Part shown: in pieces, positions 54,985 to 64,000 of the stretch
Layout: each line of letters starts with the position of its first letter
Position numbering within the stretch: position 1 is the first letter of the stretch
NCBI GenBank assembly: GCA_015039465.1
Contig: MU130477.1
Location: 368,619-432,618, forward strand
From: Phlegmacium glaucopus
Taxonomy: Eukaryota > Basidiomycota > Agaricomycetes > Agaricales > Cortinariaceae
Length of the DNA: 64,000 nt
Reading direction: 5' to 3'
Position numbers and translations under genes: made by a program
The notes under the pieces: model-generated
Told to the model about the DNA's origin: nothing
The model's input: the letters and a program-made list of their open reading frames with translations, nothing else
The model's database searches: none

Positions 54985-56352
54985 TCAGTGTTGCCAGCTG
55001 CGCACAGGAGTAACTAACATAGACACAGGTGTTTTCCACTCCTCCCCAAAGGTCCGTTTCAACAATGTGTTAAACGCCAAAACCCTGGTAAGCCGACATT
55101 GCAATTTCACTTTCCACCATCTCGCATTTTCCGGTTCCCTATCATTCGCTAACCAAATCTTCCTCATTTCATCGCGCGTCTGCCGATCTGAAAGCCAGAA
55201 TTGATAATAATACCATTCGGGGCCGCATGATCCCAGGAAATTGCGGTAGACAAATTTCAAAGATTGGAAACCAAGTCCAATGTTTACAGCGGGCGCTTTG
55301 GGGTCGTATACCCATACGGTTATGATGCGATCGTTGAATAGAATGAGAAGGGCGTTGAAGAGAGTCTGATCTTTCCCGACGAAGAGGTTTTTGCTGATGT
55401 AGTAGTCGTGATAAGCATAAAATGTACGTGCCCACCAAGCCATTGTACTCGGGGAGCCACCAAAGAATGAACCTGGCGGCAATGAAATTATTTGACTTCA
55501 GAGGGAGGATAGAAAACGCCTTAGAGGCCCGTGCTTACCTTCACTGAAATCGGTGTCTATTGGACCCATATCCTCTTTCCAATGTCTTGCGCTGTAAGGA
55601 GGATGTTGTATAGGATAAAACAACAGATCCTCCGGCTCTGTACCCGACAGTTTACTGCCCTCCTGCCAAATCTCATGCAAACGAGTCGGATCTGGCCAAT
55701 TCTTATACACATTAATCTCTCTAAAACTTCCGCCATCGCTCCAAAAGACATAATTGTAAGTCTTTCCTTTACGCGCCATGACCCGAACGGCGTTATCGAC
55801 GAAAAACGGCTTGGCGTTCCACACAGAATATAGCTCGGGGGAATGATATGACTTTTCTCTATCGAGACTATGCATCTCTTTGTATACTCCCTCCAGGCCT
55901 TTAAGCGGGGGAACATCGAAGGGGGTAATGTAATTTATATCGATAGTGAGTGGGAGTCCCTCTCCTCTCAGGCCTTTCACAGTTGGTGCAAGATCGGGGG
56001 AAGTATAGAAGTAGACCTCGGTGGTGACAGGCCCTAGAAATCGCTGAAGCCAGTTATGGTATTCATCCTTCGAATGCTTTGATTTGGAGAGTATATACAG
56101 CGAAGAAACAATCAATATGCGAGTCGAATTGCCATAGGGGATAGTAGCGGAAGAAGAGCTATCGCCAGAGTCATCAAGAAAATAGCTTCGGATGGGTCCT
56201 TCCTCCAGAGTTAGTCGGCGAGGCACAATATACTCGTAAAGTACAAAGAGATTAATGAGAATAAGCGTGAAGAGGACAAGCGAGATATTTCGACGCCGAA
56301 GGGACAGTTTGAGAATCCGAGCCATGGAACGATGGCTGATAACAAAGACCAC
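54985..56352 (-). CDS. HtrL/YibB-like protein, paralogue 1
   Basis: Two exons (56352 or 56325 to 55539; 55472-54985) with a 66-bp GT-AG intron; 433 aa, or 424 aa from the second Met (MARILKLSLRRR). A basic start then one hydrophobic segment (LVLFTLILINLFVLYEY) suggests a type II membrane anchor, as in Golgi enzymes. The lumenal part contains HSPELYSVWNAKPFFVDNAV, the acidic DGGSFR in YVFWSDGGSFREIN, GSFFGGS and GKDQTLFNALL, a pattern like the HtrL/YibB family (putative glycosyltransferase fold; biochemical role unproven). A tandem paralogue follows at 57971. Both keep the same intron position. No damage seen. Confidence 0.75.
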
Positions 56353-57970
56353 GGGTGGAACCTTCCGCCGCGTAAGGCGATCGAGGCGGAAAAAGAAGTT
56401 GAGCTGCAGATAAGCCGCCTGTCATGCCGTTGTGGTAGTATGTAATTCAAGCTCCCTAAATACAGCGGCAGAGTTTTGTATCGACAAATTTGAGTCTAAT
56501 AAGACATCGTTCACTATTCAAATTGAACTTTGAGAGTATCAAGTTGAAAAATCCCAGGTTTCCAGAGGTGTCGACTCTCTCGCTACAGCATGTCGCGGCA
56601 CCGCTGCGACGTGCTTCTGAAAATATACTGTATCGGCTCTAAAGTAATTCGGTCAACGGTGAGCGGCAAGATGAAGACCAGGTGAAGAGGGGTATCGGAG
56701 AAGCCTCTCGATACAATTAAATAAATCCAAACACCTTCCAGTTACTCCAAATCCGAGTCATCTCTTACTTTGTTGATGGAAATGGAATCTTCTAGACCTC
56801 TTTTTTGGTAAAAAGCCACTATCTACATTTCCAATTATCCTCTGGGTTCATTAGTAGACCGCTGCCCAAAGGAATATTATTTAGCTCAAATCCTACCTGC
56901 AGGAACGCGATTCCAGAGATGATTTTATCACTTTCCAAGCTGGGGCGATACCTCCTTTGAAATTCGTGAGGGAAGTTTGGGCATTTGCTTTCGAGCCTGC
57001 TACAGCAAGATAGATGCCATTCTTTCTTTCTTCTTCTGTGGCTCTGATGGTTGCATTGGTTCTTTAATACCAATCCGGATAATAACGGAAGGTACACGGT
57101 CAAGCATCTGAAGGTCCACAACGATCGTCGACGCCCCGAAGAGTGATGTTAGGCGGATTTGTCAGGCGCAACGTCCAAACTCCCCAGCCCATTGTTACTT
57201 TTCGAGTAAACATCGTCGAGGCGGTCGTTGGTTTCATCCCCCAACGCTAGCGACAAGGAACCATAGGAGTCGTATTGGGGTATCTGCAGCCTTTTGATCG
57301 TGGGGGTTGGCATTAATAGCTTTCAAGATCCTACAATAGGCTCCGACATCCTGTAGTCGACACGTTCGTTGGGTTAGGGAAGTATTTTGGCAATTCATTG
57401 TTCGCGTGCTTGAGGATGATATCGATAAATTGAGCTGTGATTGCCTTGTAAAAATTGTTCAAAGGGGGGTCGATGAGGGCAAGATCATAGTGTTGAAATC
57501 CGACCAGTACATTACAAGCTAGTCCTAGTGCGTCCATGGGGCTTTCTTCTGGCAATGTAAATATTGCCTGAGATCTGGATAAAATCTGGCGTAAGTAAAA
57601 CTTAGAGAATTGACTTTAAAGAGTACTCTGGGGTTCGAATCTGCTTGGGAAGGCACAAAGGTTGAAGGCTGTGGACATTCAATGTAGTCCGATGTAGTTC
57701 ATACCTATGGTTTGGTTATATACATAATATCCATGTCCAAGAACATCAAGTTGAAAAATCCCAGGCTTTCGTTACGGCATGTTGCGGCACTCAGGCTGCA
57801 GCCTGGGCTGCGGTCATCAAGTTGCTTTCAAAAATTATATAGTTTTGGGCCTGGTGTATACAAGAAATGTAGATAACGAACAGCAAGTCACTATATTACA
57901 AATATGAATGGAGCTCCTCCACCATAAGGGCGATATTATAGATATAGAACTGAAATGAATCCCAAAAAAA
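56353..57970. other. Intergenic region with decayed coding traces
   Basis: Minus-strand traces of an unidentified gene: ATEEERKNGIYLAVAGSKAN then FKGGIAPAWKVIK (about 57055-56920), and a 74-codon ORF at 57555-57331 (DALGLACNVLVGFQHYDLAL). Frames are broken and no family is recognised. The motif ATCAAGTTGAAAAATCCCAGG occurs twice (about 56538 and 57747), suggesting a duplicated upstream segment shared by the two paralogues. Confidence 0.4.
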
Positions 57971-59309
57971 TCACGAAGAGGTAGGAACTCTTTTTGTAGG
58001 GGGTTGCCAAGATTCACCAAACGACCTTTGAATGACATCCATCATCGGTATCGCTCCGGTCAATCGACAAGCCTTCCTGTCCTGCCACCATCCCCACATC
58101 CGCCACCTCTCCTCCGAAATCCAGATCCTTCTCATTTCATGACGCGCCGTACGATCCGCGAACCAGAATTGGTAGTAAAACCATTCAGGACCGCATTCTC
58201 CGAGGAAACCGCTTTCAAGACTGCTGGGTTTGAGACTAGGGCTGGGTACAATCCCTTGGCGCGCGGGGGCGCGGGGGTCGTTCAACCAGACGGTGAAGAT
58301 TCGTTCGGGGAAGAGCAGCAAGAGAGCGTTGAAAATATCTTGATCAATGCCAACGAAGAAGCCATTCTTAAGATAGTGATCATGGTAAGCATAGTAAACG
58401 CGAGAGAACCATTCAACTGAGGATTGAGATCCACCGAAGAATGAACCTATGTAAAGAGTAAGTGATTGAACAGATGAGGAAATATAAAAAGAACGAACCT
58501 TCGGTGAACTGTATTGGGTTAGAAGTTATAGGTCCCATGTCCTCCTTCCAATCCGAAAGTTTTTTATTAGGCGGCTGAAAGATAGGGAGGAACAAAAGGT
58601 CGTTCTTGTCCTTTCCTGTCAATTTACTAGTCTCGTCCCATACTTGCGCTACGCGACCTGGATCAGGCCAATCTCTATAAGCGTGGATGTTTCTGAAGCT
58701 GCCTCCATCATTCCAAAACGCATAATCGTAATGTATCCCCTTATCCGCTAGATTCCGGAGAGCGGTCTGCAATAAAAAAGGCTTCGCGTTCCAGACGGCG
58801 TACAGCTCTGGAGAATGACGCCAATTTTCCTTATCTAGGCTGCTCATGTTTGTATACGTCTCCTCGAGCCCGACCATTGGAGGCACTTCAAAGGGGGAGG
58901 AATACGAGGTGTCGATCGTGATGGGTAACGAACCACGTATCTGTTTGAACGTTTCCACAAGGTCAGGTACTGTATACATGTACATGTCTGTCGTCATTAC
59001 GCCCACAAAACGTCCTAACCAAATAGCATAGTCGTCTTTGCTGTGTTTCGACTTGGCTAGGGGGAACATGGCAGAAACCAGGAGGATCCGTGTATCGTTT
59101 CCGTACTGCGAAGATGCTGGTTCAAAGGGTATGATTCCGAAATCAGACTCGTCTAAATCCTCGATAGTAAGTGTTGTTGTTCGAGGACGGAGGTAGCCAT
59201 CTACGACGAGGATATAGATGACCACAAGACTAAGCAAAATAAAACCCAACCTCATCGAACCCCGGGTTAAACGAGGACGTATACTGATCATGGTGGAAAG
59301 GTTGGGCAC
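57971..59309 (-). CDS. HtrL/YibB-like protein, paralogue 2
   Basis: Exon 1 is 59309-58499 (a second possible start, MISIRP, at 59291), the intron 58498-58447 (52 bp), exon 2 58446-57971; 428 aa. Same architecture as paralogue 1: a basic start, a single hydrophobic segment (LGFILLSLVVIYILVV), then SKHSKDDYAIWLGRFVG, HSPELYAVWNAKPFLLQTAL, YAFWNDGGSFRNIHAYRDW, GSFFGGSQSSVEWF and GIDQDIFNALLLLFPERI. Paralogue 1 has GKDQ where this copy has GIDQ. The shared intron phase and position show a tandem duplication. A membrane-anchored secretory-pathway enzyme is plausible; substrate unknown. Confidence 0.75.
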
Positions 59310-59877
59310 TGTGGAAGAAGAAGCAACGGGCGAAGCCAGGTGGTCGTTGATACAAGCTGTGGGAATTTATTTATTTTCTCAGAAGCATAGCATCCTCTGT
59401 CATTCCCACCAACACTCGTTTACTGTACCAGTATTGTACCGTCTACGGAATGCCCTTGCCAAGATTATTCCTAAAACCCTATCAAGACCTATATAATGAC
59501 CGATTGTCATTATCATTAGGTCTGTTTTAGGAGACTAGTCAAGACCTGGGAAATTCCGTCAAAATCCTTGATCCCACAATCTGGCCATTTTCGTCCCGAC
59601 AGATTCTTGCCCATGGATCAAGTGTTATGCAATAATAGGTATATAAACGATATACCTACCGATGCTCTCACCATCTGTCTCCATGTCAGCATCATCTTCC
59701 CAGCTAAAGCTACCCTAAAAATCCCAATTTTTCGACCAATTTTTGTCCAGAGTCGGACCGGGCTATCCAAACGAAAAAAATGTGCGTTTCCTGCTTTCCA
59801 TCTTTGTATTATCGTTTTCAAGTCCAAAAAATAGGCTTTCCGTGGTCAAAAGGGCATCGGGCTACATTAACTAACTA
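59310..59877. other. Spacer, nothing recognised
   Basis: The 5' flank of paralogue 2. Short ORFs without features. Confidence 0.4.
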
Positions 59878-60087
59878 AGAACGTGAAATTTTATCTCGAG
59901 AACAAGCAATACTCGAGAAAGAGCAACATGTAGCGTCGCTCTTAAGCCACTATGATGAAGAAATTGCTTCTCTTCACCAACTTGTGAGCCAACTACAACA
60001 ATCATATCAGGTGTCACATCAAGAACTCGAAATGTCTGTCAGGCAGGCCATCATTCGTAAACGGGAGGATTTGAAGACTCAGAGGTG
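59878..60087 (+). pseudogene. Coiled-coil exon-like fragment
   Basis: Open frame EREILSREQAILEKEQHVAS, then SLLSHYDEEIASLHQLVSQL, ending REDLKTQR and a stop. It has strong heptad-like Leu/Gln/Glu pattern. It is preceded by CTAACTAAG, which could be a branch point and acceptor, so it may be a last exon left from a lost gene. Confidence 0.4.
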
Positions 60088-60360
60088 ATTGATACGAAAC
60101 AGACAAAAGAAGCTCTGTAGCACATGGGCGATGAACGATGAGAAGAGCCGAAATCGGGAAAGAAGCATAGAGGAAAGCTTGAAGTCGGTTGAGCGAAGAT
60201 CCAGTGAGTGGTGAATAGGGAAAATATGAGAAGATGAGAAAGATAGACAAAGGTGTCATGAAGGTTCGTCCCCTGTTTTTCTCAGGAATTAGATCCTCTC
60301 AACTCACTTCAATATAATCTGAAAAGAAAAGAACCCTCAAAAATCGCCTAGAAGAACCAA

Positions 60361-60798
60361 TGTATCGTACGACGCAAGAGGCCTCATCCAACGCCTACGC
60401 CTACGTCGCCAATCTGCATCGCAACCAACGCCGAAACTAACATCTACCACGATGATACCTATTAGCCGACCCTCTATGAAGAAAGAAAGAGACGAGCCAT
60501 CAGAATCCTCGTCATTCCCATCCGGTTTTCTTCTCGTTTGCCGACACCCTTTACGTCGCTGCCGCTCCTCCTACCCGAATACGTCGACCTTCAACACGTC
60601 CAACCTACAATCGGGCCGGTACTGGCGCCACATTAACCTCTGAACCCATTTTCCCAATGACAATATCATCATCCTCTGGGCAGCCTGAACCAGTTCCTCA
60701 CCCACATCTACGTCCTTTAAAGAGCAATTCAAACCCTGCCTCTAACCCTGCAACTGGGCCTATCTTTCAATATCATCGCCGTACGGTGCCAGAATGAT
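60361..60798 (+). pseudogene. Decayed gene start, unassigned
   Basis: Starts MYRTTQEASSNAYAYVANLH at 60361, shifts frame (TPKLTSTTMIPISRPSMKK) and then a Pro/Ser/Thr-rich stretch (TRIRRPSTRPTYNRAGTGAT, then GPIFQYHRRTVPE). No domain recognised. It looks like a broken N-terminal coding fragment. Confidence 0.3.
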
Positions 60799-60987
60799 TT
60801 TAACGATGAATAGAACCGTTTTGCAGAAAAATGAAAAAATCTTCTTCTCAAGCCAAAGCAGTGGCCATTGGGCGTACCTTGCGGCGGCCTCCTACTATGA
60901 GCCGTAGCTGCTGATAACGTTGGACGAAGAGGGACTGGATTTCCGTCATGCTCAAATCAAGCTAAGATTTTTGGCTGCGTAACCCTA

Positions 60988-61300
60988 TTGCACCGATTGC
61001 ATGTAAAACTTACATCAAAGTCTTGCAATTTAGATAGCGAATTTTTGGCTGAGGACTCTGCATTCTACAACAAGATTAGAGTGTCAAATACACCTGGTGA
61101 AGACAAAGCAAATAGAATCCGAAACAATGGAAGAAACGCTGCGCAGATGGCAGGACCATTTGTGTTGGTACCCATCCTGGACCCCAGACCAGTTTGAGAG
61201 CTTGTAAAGCACAGTGCGATCCCGCCAAACGCATATCAACATATCCCTTGGGAATCTCATGAACTGTCCTATTTACTAGCAAACGTACAGCAGAGTAAAG
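60988..61300 (-). repeat. Duplicated 3' flank of the small-protein unit
   Basis: Inverted counterpart of about 23985-24190: shares GGGGTCCAGGATGGG, ACAAATGGTCCTGCCATCTG and TTGCTTTG-type blocks on the minus strand. This shows that the duplication extends past the small-protein gene. Confidence 0.65.
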
Positions 61301-61304
61301 TATG

Positions 61305-61784
61305 TCAACTCATTCCACAGGCTCGCGGCTTACTCATAAAAAGAAGGGGGGTGATAGTCAATCGTCTCCCCAAAATATGCGGTAATTGGTCGACCTGCGC
61401 CTGACTGGGCTTCCGGTATGACTTGGGGTGATTGGAACAAATGGCTAAGAGGGGTACCATCGGTTCCTCTGATCGATTCCATGGTATGATAGTGTCGCCA
61501 GGGACGGTGGGATCGACGAGAGCCGTCTCCGTGTCGAACATCCTAATACCCGTCTTTGCTATCAGGATATCCACCGCTTGGGACATAGGCTCCCAAGAGT
61601 AGCGGCCACGTGCATGATTGGCTTTGGCATATTTAATCCTGTAAGATGTCATAGCCGTAAAAACAGACACGACCTTTGGGGTTGGCGTGAACGTTAGTTC
61701 CATTTTAAATTCCCAAGGTCAGGCTTAGAGTACGAAAAGTCTTACCGTAAGTTTGGTAAAAGATTGTGAGAATGATTGGAACAT
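61305..61784 (-). pseudogene. Small conserved protein, copy E, degenerate
   Basis: Exon 1 is MFQSFSQSFTKLT (from 61784). The exon-2 start is damaged: the MQLPYPTLSD codons are lost, and an 8-bp deletion after TCTTACAGGAT shifts the frame. Downstream blocks remain (YAKANHARGRYSWEPMSQAV, PTVPGDTIIP, SQAQVDQLPHILGRR), but the end PRWWIDYELPSSYQ is replaced by unrelated residues. It lies divergently next to P450 copy 2. Confidence 0.75.
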
Positions 61785-62870
61785 GATGGATGTTGAACGT
61801 TGAACATTGAACGTTGAACCTTGCAACGTTGGAGGAGTACATTGTCAGCAAATGTAATATTTTGACACTGAATAAAGAAGGTATAGCTCGGAAAAACAGT
61901 GAACTGACTTTCAAATGAAAACCAAAATAAAAATCTGCTTCCTACAAAATGCTGTAAGGACTATCGTCAAAATTTCGTGAGGATCGGAACACCTGATAAT
62001 CCCCCAAAGGTGTACCAGCTGTTTGTGTGTTATTGGTGAATACGCTCTCTTTCCCAATATGATATATCTAAATCCGAGTTTCCAGTCTTTTTTGTCGCCT
62101 TGAGTTCTCACTGGGGCCTCCATTGAGATTTGCAATATTGACCTGAACCATCTTCCTGTATTTTGGGAGGTGGCGTTATCTCGTTTTGGGAACTAGTTGT
62201 CCCACATCAGCATATTTCTTTCCAAAAAAATCATTTTCGCGTGTCTGTGAACGGCGCGTTTCTCGTGTTACGTAATTAACCGCCCAAATCTCACGTGATC
62301 TTAGTCAAAACTCAGTACTCAAGTTGCCAGGATCCGCTTTTTTGTCACTCTTGACTTGTCAACGTTGTCAACTACGGATAGGAAGAAGTTATCGTTCCTT
62401 AGGCTTCCTCAAGTTGACTTACTGTTGGCTCTTGTTTCATCATCATCAATTTGTCAAGGCTTATTCAGGCGCGGTCGTCTGACTAACTTTTGGTTGCTGG
62501 TTGTTAAAATCCATGTGAACGGCTCCCAATTACCCTAATTCATTTTCCCTGGAAGCCTTCTTTATCTCTCAAGATTATGCCGCAGTGAGTACGTAGCATC
62601 GGCTCTGTACCAGCAGCTGTCAATCTTGTTACCGGTACAGCTCCTTTCAGTTCCTGGTCATTTCATGAGCTTTCCGAATGAGACTCCAAAGTCAAATAGC
62701 CTGTTAGTCATATGCGCAATAACCCAGCTAGCAACGTATATATCTATATGTCATGCATCTGAGGACAGTGAAGATATCGGGTAAACTTCTGCCGGGAATC
62801 TACACATATATATTGGCGTGCACCTTGATACTTTCGTACCAACACCACCCCTCCTTTCCATTGTTCTACT
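61785..62870. promoter_or_regulatory. Shared divergent intergenic region, copy 3 (inverted)
   Basis: Reverse complement of the region at 19942-20770, more diverged, with insertions (for example about 61900-62150). The GGAACTAGTTGTCCCA and TCACGTGATC elements are kept, as is the ATGCGCAATAACCCAGCT-type block. It separates degenerate copy E from P450 copy 2. Confidence 0.6.
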
Positions 62871-64000
62871 ATGTCTTCCATCCTCCTTCAAGCTATCATT
62901 GTCTGTGCAACTTCCTATGCTCTTTGGAAGGTGCTACGACAATTCTTTTTCAAATCAGCTCTGGACAACTTACCAGGCCCGCCGTCCCAATCCCTTTTAT
63001 TTGGTGATTGCTATTCAATCCTTCATCCTCGAAGCCGCTTTCCTAACGTCTACCAATCTCCAGGTGTTTTCCCTCAATTATTCAACACTAATGCATGGGA
63101 ATTTCACAAAGAAATTGCACAGAAATGTATGAAAATATCCTTCAACTCCCGACGAAAAGGATGATGACGCCTCGCAGATGGTAGTGTTATCAAGATCAAG
63201 GCATTCCTTGGCGTTCGTACTTTACTCTTTTCCATCTTTCAATTGATCCTGATCGCAGCCTTAGGAAAATCAACTTTATGTCTTCGACCCAAAAGCACTG
63301 CATCATATAACTGTCAAAGTAGGTCTTTCTTACATTAATCATGATTCCAGTTCTTACCGCCTTAGGATCAATATATATATGAAGAAACATCGTCATTTAT
63401 CCAGTAAATTATCCATTCAATAAAAGATCAGTTTATGGATGACATACTAACATCCCATTTCAAGGGGAAATCGCTTATTTTTCGGTCCAGGACTTCTGGG
63501 AACATTAGGTATTGGTTTTCCATCATTGCTGCACGAGCTTCTCCTAACTTTGATCCAAAGGGGACTATCACCGAAAGCAAAGAAAGATGTTGAACCCTGT
63601 GTTTTCCATTGCGCATATGCGTGGAATGAGTGTGCACAGCTCTTTACTTACAGATGGACTTACTGATTGAATCTCTAGTTCCGGTATTCTATGACGTCTC
63701 GTACAAGGTACTCTCTTCATTCATATCTTATTTTTGTTGCCTATTTTGATATTATTTCCCAAAGCTTCGAGATGCCTTTGCCCGTAGAACCAAAGATGGG
63801 CCACAGGAAGTTGGTTGTTGTCCAATCTGCTATTTAATCTCTCATTTAGTTGTCTTTAGATTGAAGTACTTTCCTGGATGACTCGCACAGCACTGGAATT
63901 GATTGGTCAAAGTGGGCTTGGGTACTCGTTTGACCCGCTAACCGAGGACGGTGTCCCCCATCCATATAGTACTGCAGCCAAGTTATTCATGTATGTCACA
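62871..64000 (+). CDS. Cytochrome P450, copy 2, 5' half (runs off window)
   Basis: Ten exons can be traced at the same positions as in the complete paralogue at 17373-19941: 62871-63003, 63064-63126, 63178-63212, 63265-63318, 63366-63403, 63465-63508, 63561-63629, 63679-63707, 63765-63809 and 63860-63990. All introns are 49-60 bp with GT-AG ends. The protein reads LPGPPSQSLLFG, KYGSVIKIKAFLG, NRLFFGPGLLGTLG, HMRGMIPVFYDVSYK, and SWMTRTALELIGQSGLGY. The frame is intact up to the window end; I-helix and haem loop lie beyond it. Confidence 0.88.

Noticed and set aside
1..64000. CRISPR array, bacterial operons or ribosome-binding sites
   Set aside because: Short spliceosomal introns and eukaryotic element types throughout; no regularly spaced identical repeats with unique spacers.

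Overview
The window looks like a repeat-rich stretch of a filamentous basidiomycete (Agaricomycete-type) nuclear genome. Genes are split by many 45-70 bp GT-AG introns, the P450 and SET/MYND proteins read as fungal types, and most of the DNA is transposon debris (Ty1/copia, solo LTRs, PIF/Harbinger, hAT, Tc1/mariner, small inverted-repeat elements). No tRNA, rRNA or CRISPR array was found. All calls come from reading the sequence; no database search was run.

Layout. 1-9 kb: nested repeats, a solo LTR with CATAG target duplication, and a decayed PIF/Harbinger element whose transposase is cut by a 1.3-kb solo LTR. 9-16 kb: a decayed spliced gene of unknown function, a solo LTR containing a foldback element, and a long dispersed repeat. 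16-30 kb: the gene-richest part, with a non-autonomous hAT element, an intact 18-exon cytochrome P450 on the minus strand, a divergent small-protein gene broken by a 2.6-kb insertion, an intact SET/MYND methyltransferase-like gene, and two further intact copies of the small-protein gene. 30-39 kb: repeats, a dead hAT transposase and CATCAGG-ended mini-elements. 39.3-43.9 kb: a well-bounded PIF/Harbinger element (14-bp terminal repeats, TTA duplication) carrying a second copy of the same 1.3-kb LTR inside its Myb/SANT gene. About 44.1-49.1 kb: an anomalous block, described below. 49.1-54.4 kb: the tail of a WD40 protein, a 678-bp Tc1/mariner-type element, low-complexity repeats and a truncated copia polyprotein. 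55-59.3 kb: two tandem paralogues resembling the HtrL/YibB family. 61-64 kb: an inverted copy of the P450/small-protein pair; the P450 runs off the window end.

Most important observation: the block from about 44.1 to 49.08 kb is written backwards without being complemented. Read from high to low coordinate without complementing, it gives a NACHT-WD40 (NLR-like) gene with Walker A GMAGTGKTT, Walker B VIVLDALDEC, an FFITSRPE motif and WD40 repeats. It also gives a copy of the 1686-2219 LTR and a near-identical copy of the repeat at 37.15-37.58 kb. No ordinary inversion does this, so an assembly or processing error is the likely cause. Reversing the block in place makes the NACHT part co-linear with the WD40 tail at 49,085.

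Most interesting biology: a divergently transcribed pair (P450 plus an unrecognised protein of about 159 aa) sharing an intergenic region of about 0.8-1.1 kb. The pair is duplicated in inverted orientation about 43 kb apart, with extra solo copies of the small gene between.
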